Source of the DNA: an uncultured Collinsella sp. | GTDB lineage: Bacteria > Actinomycetota > Coriobacteriia > Coriobacteriales > Coriobacteriaceae | Length of the DNA stretch: 10,566 nucleotides | Direction: 5' to 3' | NCBI GenBank assembly: GCA_902489775.1 | Contig: CABUBH010000058.1 | Location: 1 to 10,566, forward strand | Shown here: one piece after another, positions 6,060 to 10,566 of the stretch | Layout: every line of letters begins with the position of its first letter | Numbering within the stretch: the stretch's first letter is position 1 | Notes under the pieces: generated by a model | Database searches by the model: none | Told to the model about the DNA's origin: nothing | Seen by the model: the letters and a program-made list of their open reading frames with translations, nothing else | Position numbers and translations under genes: made by a program

Positions 6060-7100
6060 TTAAAGCTCGACGAGGTTGCCGGTCTCGGCGGCCTCCTTGA
6101 CGGCGTTGAGAAGCGTGAGCGTCTTGACGTTGTCGGCGGGGGTCACGACGGGGTCGACCTCGCGGCGGACGACCTTCACAAAGTGCTTGAGCTGCATCTT
6201 GTGCGGCAGTGCCGGATCCACGGCCGGGATCTCCATCTGCAGCGGCTTGTGCCAGTTGGAGGCGCCGTCGTAGGAGAACTGGTGCAGGCGGGGCAGCGAA
6301 AGGGCGCCCTTAGTTCCGCCGATAAAGTAGGCGTCGGCGTCGAAGGGGCGGTACTGCGGATCCTCGCGAGCGGTTGCCTCCCAGTTCCAGGGGCTGGCGG
6401 TGGCGTCGGAGATGGTCATGCTCGAAAGCGCGCCATCGGCAAAACGGACGTTGACCACGGCGGAGTCCTCGGTCTCAAAACCGCGGGCGGCGCTGGACTG
6501 CATACCCTGGACGGCAACGGGCTCGCCCAGCAGATAGCGGAGCAGGTCGACGTCGTGAACCAGGTTGACCAGGATCGGGCCGGCACCCTTCTTGCGGCGC
6601 CACTCGACATCGAAATACTCGTCATTCTTATAGATCATGTAGTGGAAGCTCGACACGGTGAGCTTGCCCAGCTCGCCGGACTCGATGATCTCCTTGGCCT
6701 TGTTGACGAAGGGGTTGTGGCGACGGTGCTGGCCCACGAGCACGGGCACGCCGGCGGTCTCGGCCTCGGCGGCGAAAGCCTGGGCATCCTCAAGATCGTT
6801 GGAGATCGGCTTTTCGACCAGCGGCACGATGTTGCGCTTCACAGCCTCGCGAGCAACGCCCAAGTGCAGGTCGTTGGGGGTGGCGATGATGACGGCCTCG
6901 GGCTTGACCTCGTCCATCATCTGGGCGGGATCGGTAAAGAACGGCACGCCGGCGGCCTCGGCCGTGGCGCGGGCGCCCTCAAAGGCGTCGGCGATGGCGA
7001 CGAGCTCGGCCTCGGGCTCCTCGGTGACAAAGCGGATGTGGTTGCGGCCCATGGCGCCGGCGCCGATGACGGCAATGCGGACGGGGTTGAGCTCAGACAT
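6060..7100 (-). CDS. Gfo/Idh/MocA family NAD(P)-dependent oxidoreductase, 346 aa
   Basis: This is a cytoplasmic dehydrogenase of the glucose-fructose oxidoreductase / inositol dehydrogenase family, which usually oxidises or reduces a hydroxyl of a sugar, polyol or sugar acid. The N-terminal Rossmann fold has AVIGAGAMGRNH (G13, G15, G18) and, further on, ATPNDLH. The conserved EKPISND (E96-K97-P98) marks the family lysine. The C-terminal α/β domain has GAGPILVNLVHDVDLLRYL (residues 172-190) with H182 and D185 in the usual active-site motif. Its ~346 aa length is typical. The start has AAGGAG five bases upstream. It is the last gene of the operon, 69 bases after the MFS gene and directly before a strong terminator. 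The family is certain; the substrate is not known. Confidence 0.9.
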   Translation of the reverse strand: MSELNPVRIAVIGAGAMGRNHIRFVTEEPEAELVAIADAFEGARATAEAAGVPFFTDPAQMMDEVKPEAVIIATPNDLHLGVAREAVKRNIVPLVEKPISNDLEDAQAFAAEAETAGVPVLVGQHRRHNPFVNKAKEIIESGELGKLTVSSFHYMIYKNDEYFDVEWRRKKGAGPILVNLVHDVDLLRYLLGEPVAVQGMQSSAARGFETEDSAVVNVRFADGALSSMTISDATASPWNWEATAREDPQYRPFDADAYFIGGTKGALSLPRLHQFSYDGASNWHKPLQMEIPAVDPALPHKMQLKHFVKVVRREVDPVVTPADNVKTLTLLNAVKEAAETGNLVEL

Positions 7101-7129
7101 TTCGACTCCTTAATGCTGGTGGCGATGGA

Positions 7130-7160
7130 ATGTGACAAAGGGACAGTCCCTTTGTCACAT
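7130..7160. repeat. 31-base near-perfect palindrome in the MFS-Gfo/Idh gap
   Basis: ATGTGACAAAGGGAC (7130-7144), a single A, then GTCCCTTTGTCACAT (7146-7160): two perfect 15-base arms. It starts 9 bases past the MFS stop (minus strand) and ends about 20 bases before the ribosome binding site of the next gene. No T-tract follows on the minus strand, so it more likely acts as an intercistronic hairpin (mRNA stability, partial termination) or a dispersed REP-like repeat. Confidence 0.8.
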
Positions 7161-7169
7161 CGGCAATTG

Positions 7170-8426
7170 CTAAGCGGACTTCTTCTTGCTGTCGGAGACC
7201 ATCATGTAGACGGTGAGCACGACGGCGATGGCGGCGATCACGATGGCGCCGTAGAAGGACTGCTGGTAGGCGGCGCTGCCGGCCTCGGCGTGATACAGCA
7301 CGGCGGTGATGGGCTGGCTGATCCAGGTGGAAGCGGCGTAGCCCAGGAACATGATGCCGTAGTTGACGCCGATGTTGCTGGTACCGAAGGCGCCACCGGT
7401 GAGCGGCGGATAGATGACGAGCAGGGCGCCAAAGCTAAAGCCGAGCAGGGCGAGCGCCACGAAGAACATGCTCTGCGTAAAGCTCATCGACATGATGACG
7501 AGCGCGACGATGGTGACGACGAGGCTGATGAGCAGCGACTTGTAGGCACCGAGCTTGTCGATGATCTGGCCAAAGGACAGGCGGCCGACCAGGTTGGCGC
7601 AGGTGTTGACGGAGACGACCACACCGCCGAGGGCGACGGCTGCGGCGCTCGTGGGGTCGGCGAAGAGCTGGACGGCAGCGATGGAGGCAACCTTGCCGAC
7701 GAGCAGGGTGCCGGCGGTGGCGGCAAAGGCGAAGGTGATAATGAGGACCCAGAAGCGCGGGGTCTTGACCATCTCGCCCGGGGTGAGGTCGCCGAAGGTG
7801 CCGGCGTGGGCGCCGCCCTTGGGGGCCTCGAAGCCCTCGGGCAGCCAACCGGCCTCGGGGGCCTTCAGGAACAGGGCGGAGGCGGCGATCATCACAAAGA
7901 AGATGACGCCGAGCGCCTTAAGGGCGCCGAAGATGCCAAGGCTCGGGATGAGCAGCGAGGCGAGCACCGGGGACAGCACGGCGGGGCCGGCGGTCGAGGC
8001 GGCCAGGGTGATGCCGGAGGCGAGGCCCTTCTTGTCGATGAACCACTTCTGGCCCGTGGTGAGCGCCGGGTTGTAGCCCAGGCCGTTGCCGACGGCAGCG
8101 ACGAGCGAGAACCACAGGTAGAACTGCCACGGCTCGGTGACGGTGCCGGACATGAACCAGCCCACGCCGTAGCACACGGCGGCGGCGATCACGACGTTGC
8201 GGGGGCCGATCTTATCGGAGATGCGGCCGGCGAAGATGCCCGTCACGGCCATGATGGTCTGGAAGACCGGGAAGGCCCAGGTAAGGGAGCTGGACCACTC
8301 GGGGTAGACGGTGAGCAGGTTCTTGCTCACGACGGAGTACAGCGCGATGGAGCTGATAAAGAACATGGTGACGCACGCGGCGGAAAGCACGACGGCGCGA
8401 CCCTTGTTGGAGTTGGTGGAAGCCAT
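7170..8426 (-). CDS. MFS transporter of the oxalate/formate antiporter (OFA) type, 418 aa
   Basis: This inner-membrane protein has about 12 hydrophobic segments, starting with residues ~10-30 and ending with ~392-410, split by a hydrophilic loop at ~188-222. MFS motif A is present as GRISDKIGPR (67-76), and an echo in the second half reads GRLSFGQIIDKLG (281-293). OFA-like features are GYNPALTTGQKWFIDKKG with GLASGI (residues ~117-139) and LTPGEMVKTPRFWVL (214-228) before helix 7. Known OFA members move small carboxylates such as oxalate, formate or lactate; that this one carries an organic acid is inference. The start has AAAGAG four to five bases upstream. Second gene of the operon, 65 bases after the SDR gene, so it probably imports the substrate of the two flanking dehydrogenases. 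Confidence 0.88.
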   Translation of the reverse strand: MASTNSNKGRAVVLSAACVTMFFISSIALYSVVSKNLLTVYPEWSSSLTWAFPVFQTIMAVTGIFAGRISDKIGPRNVVIAAAVCYGVGWFMSGTVTEPWQFYLWFSLVAAVGNGLGYNPALTTGQKWFIDKKGLASGITLAASTAGPAVLSPVLASLLIPSLGIFGALKALGVIFFVMIAASALFLKAPEAGWLPEGFEAPKGGAHAGTFGDLTPGEMVKTPRFWVLIITFAFAATAGTLLVGKVASIAAVQLFADPTSAAAVALGGVVVSVNTCANLVGRLSFGQIIDKLGAYKSLLISLVVTIVALVIMSMSFTQSMFFVALALLGFSFGALLVIYPPLTGGAFGTSNIGVNYGIMFLGYAASTWISQPITAVLYHAEAGSAAYQQSFYGAIVIAAIAVVLTVYMMVSDSKKKSA

Positions 8427-8457
8427 TGGACTCTTTCTAATCGATGCGGGGAGGGGA

Positions 8458-8469
8458 GGGACTTGTCCC
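8458..8469. repeat. Short GGGAC-TT-GTCCC palindrome in the SDR-MFS gap
   Basis: GGGAC (8458-8462), TT, GTCCC (8465-8469), with further pairing possible between GAGGG just left and CCCTC just right (8473-8477 region). It has the same GGGAC/GTCCC core as the larger palindrome in the next gap of this operon. It may be an intercistronic hairpin. Confidence 0.45.
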
Positions 8470-8491
8470 GCGCCCTCTCTACTGGGTTGGT

Positions 8492-9373
8492 TTACTGGTC
8501 GGTCGGCTTGGCGACGCCGGACTCATCGGACCAGAGCTCGACACCCTTGTTCTTAAGGTAGTTGTCGGCGTATGCGCGACGGCCTCCGGGCTTGGCGGTG
8601 AGGTCGCCCATCATGTTGGAGAAGCCGCCGTCGACCTTGATGGCGTCGCCGGTGGTAAAGTCCGAGCGCTTGGACGCCAGGAACATGACGGCGTTGGCGA
8701 TATCGCTGACCTCGCCGATGCGGCGCGTGGCGATGAGGCGGCTGCGGCTCTTCTCGACCTCGGGGTCGGCGTAGAAGTTGGCCGACATGGGGGTCTTGAC
8801 AAAGCAGGGCTCGACGCAGTTGGAGCGCACGCCATACGGGCCCCACTCGGCAGCAAGCATCTTGGACATCATGTTGACGCCGGCCTTGGTGGAGCTGTAC
8901 ACGCCCGAGAACGTCTCGGGGGAGTGGCTGGCGACGGTCGAGATGTGCACCAGGCGACCCTGGCCGGCCTTGATCATCTCGCGACCAAAGCGCTGCGAGG
9001 TGATGAAGTAGCCGGTGAGGTTGACGTTGAGCACCTGCTCCCAGTCGCTCAGCGGCAGGTCCTCCATGGCGGCGAAGCGCAGGATGCCGGCGGTGTTGAC
9101 GAGGACGTCGACGCGGCCGAAGTTGGCGATGGCGGCGTCGACGGCAGCCTGAACCTCAGCCTCGTCGGTGGCGTTCATCTTGTAACCCTCGGCGTGGATG
9201 CCAAACTCGGCAGCGAGGTCGGCGGCGGCGGCCTTGACCTTCTCCTCGTCCAGGTCGAGCATGACGACGTTGGCGCCGTTGCGGGCGAACTCGCGGCAGA
9301 TCTCGGCGCCCATACCGCCGAGCGCGCCAGTCACGGCGCAGACATCGCCCTCGAGCTTAAGCCAATTGCTCAT
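8492..9373 (-). CDS. SDR-family (short-chain) dehydrogenase, 293 aa
   Basis: A classical short-chain dehydrogenase, cytoplasmic, NAD(P)-dependent. The cofactor motif TGxxxGxG is TGALGGMG (residues 15-22). An acidic residue at the end of β2 (MLDLDEE, D40) points to NAD(H) over NADP(H). The NNAG motif reads NTAG (93-96). The catalytic YxxxK is Y159-SST-K163. The position 13 residues before Y159, normally Ser, is T146 in HISTVAS, with S145 next to it. The usual VDGG end occurs at 247-250, followed by an unusual ~43-residue tail with PGGRRAYADNYLKNKG. The N-terminal SNWLKLEGDV resembles polyol or sugar-acid dehydrogenases, but that is weak evidence. The start has GAAGGGAAG upstream. First gene of the operon, divergent from the LysR gene. 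Confidence 0.9.
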   Translation of the reverse strand: MSNWLKLEGDVCAVTGALGGMGAEICREFARNGANVVMLDLDEEKVKAAAADLAAEFGIHAEGYKMNATDEAEVQAAVDAAIANFGRVDVLVNTAGILRFAAMEDLPLSDWEQVLNVNLTGYFITSQRFGREMIKAGQGRLVHISTVASHSPETFSGVYSSTKAGVNMMSKMLAAEWGPYGVRSNCVEPCFVKTPMSANFYADPEVEKSRSRLIATRRIGEVSDIANAVMFLASKRSDFTTGDAIKVDGGFSNMMGDLTAKPGGRRAYADNYLKNKGVELWSDESGVAKPTDQ

Positions 9374-9399
9374 AGGAACTTCCCTTCTTGTGCCTCCCG

Positions 9400-9426
9400 G
9401 TGGGTCGCTCCCATTAACCGACCCAC
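9400..9426 (-). promoter_or_regulatory. Stem-loop in the SDR operon leader
   Basis: GTGGGTCG (9400-9407) and CGACCCAC (9419-9426) form a perfect 8-bp stem with an 11-base loop. It lies ~25-50 bases before the SDR start, between the putative promoter and the ribosome binding site. It could be a leader hairpin or a binding site. Confidence 0.45.
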
Positions 9427-9442
9427 GTGGTTTTCGCTGGTT

Positions 9443-9471
9443 ATCGTATGCTTTGCATTTGCGCAGGTGAA
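9443..9471 (-). promoter_or_regulatory. Putative promoter of the SDR-MFS-Gfo/Idh operon
   Basis: On the minus strand TTCACC (9471-9466, 4/6 to TTGACA) and TACGAT (9448-9443, 4/6 to TATAAT) are separated by exactly 17 bases. Transcription would start near 9436, giving a ~60-base leader that includes the stem-loop at 9400-9426. The boxes are weak, as expected of an activator-dependent LysR-controlled promoter. Confidence 0.35.
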
Positions 9472-9539
9472 TTGCATATTTGTTAGAATGGCGTTAACCG
9501 TAGGTTTACAATGTGCGATGCAGTTTATTCTCAATTGAG
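9447..9539. promoter_or_regulatory. Candidate LysR operator region in the divergent gap
   Basis: This AT-rich stretch holds several dyads and repeats: ATGC-TTT-GCAT (9448-9458), a second TTGCAT 19 bases from the first (9453-9458 and 9472-9477), AACC-GTA-GGTT (9495-9506 region), and the perfect 10-base palindrome CTCAATTGAG (9530-9539). LysR proteins typically bind such sites between divergent genes, one near the target promoter and one near their own. Which of these is the real box cannot be told. A weak TTTACA/TATTCT pair (9505-9531, 15-base spacer) could be the LysR gene's own promoter. Confidence 0.35.
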
Positions 9540-9595
9540 CGCGTGACCTGCGAAAACAACCCCCTGTGGCACCATGCGGTCACGGGCGCGAAAAC

Positions 9596-9600
9596 GGGAG
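9596..9600 (+). promoter_or_regulatory. Ribosome binding site deciding the GTG start of the LysR gene
   Basis: GGGAG at 9596-9600 is six bases before GTG at 9607. The alternative in-frame ATG at 9574 has no Shine-Dalgarno sequence before it, so the GTG is preferred. Confidence 0.6.
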
Positions 9601-9606
9601 ATTGAC

Positions 9607-10485
9607 GTGTACGATCGACGACTTGAGGCCATATCGGCCGCCGCGGAGCTGGGAAGCTTCTCGCGTGCGGCGGCAAAGCTGCGCGTGTCGACGCCGGCGC
9701 TCGTCAAGCAGGTATCGGGTTTTGAGGCGGAGTTCGGTATTACGCTGTTCGAGCGCTCGCATTCGGGCGTCAAGGTGACGCCGGCGGGTGCTCTGCTGGT
9801 GGACGACGCACGCTCGATCATGCGCCAGTCCGAGGACGCCCTGCGCCGTGCTCGACGTGCGGCGGGCGATGGCGGTGCCGTGCGCCTGGGCGTGTCGATG
9901 ATGTGTCCGGGGCGCCAAACGCTGTCGATGTGGACGGGCATTCACGATCTGGAGCCGTCGCTGCGATTTGAGATTGTGCCGGTAAGCGACCTCTACGACG
10001 AGCGCGAGACCGTCATGCGCAGCTTGGGCCGCGAGGTCGATGTGGTGCAGTCGAGTTTTTCGACTCCGCGCTGGGGCGACACCTGCCAAAAGCTCCGCAT
10101 CGTCAACGTGCCGTTTTATATCGACCTGCCGCGCACGAGCCCGCTGGCGCGCAAGACGCGCATCACGGTCGCCGACTTGGAGGGCATGCGCCTGCGCGTA
10201 CTGCGCCACGGCAACGATGCCATGGATAGCCTGCGCATCGACCTGTTGGCCGACGGCGGTGTGGACGTGATCGATGTGGATAGCTTTGATTTTGCGCTCT
10301 TTAACGAGGCGGAGGAAAAGGGCGACGCGGTGCTCACTTGCGGCGCATGGTCGGGGGTGCACCCGGCCTTTGTGGGCGTGCTGTTCCTGTGCGGCCGCGA
10401 GGTGCCGGTCTTTCTGCACTACCCGCTCGAGCCCACCCTCCAAGTCCAAAAATTCGTCAACGCCATGGCCCAGCTTCTCAAGTAG
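9607..10485 (+). CDS. LysR-family transcriptional regulator, 292 aa (GTG start)
   Basis: A DNA-binding regulator with the standard LysR layout. The N-terminal winged helix-turn-helix (residues ~4-63) has LEAISAAAELGSFSRAAAKL, STPALVKQVSGFEAEFG, LFERSHSGVKVTPAG. A linker helix (~64-90) follows. A C-terminal periplasmic-binding-protein-like effector domain starts near AVRLGVSMM (91-99). The length is normal. From the ATG at 9574 it would have 11 extra, Arg-rich residues; GTG at 9607 has the better ribosome binding site and puts the HTH at the usual distance from the N-terminus. It is divergent from the SDR-MFS-Gfo/Idh operon, the classical position for a regulator responding to the substrate of that operon, and is likely autoregulated (inference). 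Confidence 0.92.
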   Translation: MYDRRLEAISAAAELGSFSRAAAKLRVSTPALVKQVSGFEAEFGITLFERSHSGVKVTPAGALLVDDARSIMRQSEDALRRARRAAGDGGAVRLGVSMMCPGRQTLSMWTGIHDLEPSLRFEIVPVSDLYDERETVMRSLGREVDVVQSSFSTPRWGDTCQKLRIVNVPFYIDLPRTSPLARKTRITVADLEGMRLRVLRHGNDAMDSLRIDLLADGGVDVIDVDSFDFALFNEAEEKGDAVLTCGAWSGVHPAFVGVLFLCGREVPVFLHYPLEPTLQVQKFVNAMAQLLK

Positions 10486-10491
10486 CTCATT

Positions 10492-10550
10492 TGGGACGGG
10501 GCTTTTTTAGCTACCTTTAGCATCCTCCCGATGATTTTTCTGGGACGGGG
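10492..10550 (+). repeat. Two direct copies of TGGGACGGGG downstream of the LysR gene
   Basis: TGGGACGGGG occurs at 10492-10501, followed by C and six T, and again at 10541-10550, followed by A and three T. Around the first copy GTAGCT (10482-10487, overlapping the LysR stop) pairs with AGCTAC (10509-10514); around the second ATGATT (10531-10536) pairs with AATCAT (10558-10563). The G-run followed by T-run looks terminator-like, but the complementary C-rich arm is missing, so I call it a repeat only. The second copy runs close to the window end and may be cut. Confidence 0.5.
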
Positions 10551-10566
10551 ATTTAATAATCATTCG

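Noticed and set aside
6006..8561. Very long plus-strand open frame (851 codons) across the Gfo/Idh and MFS genes
   Set aside because: It is antisense to two clearly recognisable genes, and its product is low-complexity, rich in Gly, Ala, Asp, Glu and His, as expected from the complement of GC-biased codons. It also has no plausible ribosome binding site or domain.
9574..9606. ATG at 9574 as start of the LysR protein
   Set aside because: No Shine-Dalgarno sequence precedes it and it adds 11 Arg-rich residues ahead of the HTH. GTG at 9607 has GGGAG at a six-base spacing.
10486..10515. Intrinsic terminator right after the LysR gene (GGGGC followed by six T)
   Set aside because: The only flanking stem (GTAGCT/AGCTAC) encloses the T-run instead of preceding it, and no C-rich arm pairs with GGGACGGGGC. 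It is listed as a repeat only.

Overview
The window is GC-rich, densely coded DNA that reads like a gut actinobacterium of the class Coriobacteriia, most likely Collinsella or a close relative. This placement rests on general protein resemblance, GC-biased codon use and the style of the intergenic repeats; no search was run. No rRNA, tRNA, CRISPR array or transposase gene is visible.

Left part (1-3503). A partial gene on the minus strand encodes the N-terminal 440 residues of an RlmKL-type 23S rRNA methyltransferase. Its THUMP region is convincing, but its first methyltransferase domain has lost the usual catalytic motifs. Divergent from it, sharing a short bidirectional promoter region, is a Cof-type HAD phosphatase (1397-2227). 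A small transaldolase / fructose-6-phosphate aldolase-like gene follows (2418-3122). The 381 bases between this gene and the convergent tex gene are full of structure: a 19-base duplication of the transaldolase 3' end, a long palindrome, and a second inverted-repeat element that encloses an intrinsic terminator.

Middle (3504-6059). tex (minus strand) encodes a full-length Tex/S1 RNA-binding protein. Upstream of it lies a 162-base element with 30-base terminal inverted repeats (28/30 matching), then a possible tiny basic ORF, then the strong terminator of the next operon.

Right part (6060-10566). A minus-strand operon reads SDR dehydrogenase -> OFA-type MFS transporter -> Gfo/Idh/MocA oxidoreductase -> terminator. 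A LysR-type regulator is divergent from it across a 233-base regulatory gap. The arrangement suggests uptake of a small organic acid or polyol-like compound, followed by two NAD(P)-dependent redox steps, under control of the LysR protein. The substrate cannot be read from the sequence. Hairpins with a GGGAC/GTCCC core sit in both gaps inside this operon.

The most interesting content is the set of unrelated palindromic and inverted-repeat elements between genes, the decayed RlmL half of the methyltransferase, and the uncharacterised LysR-SDR-MFS-Gfo/Idh cassette.
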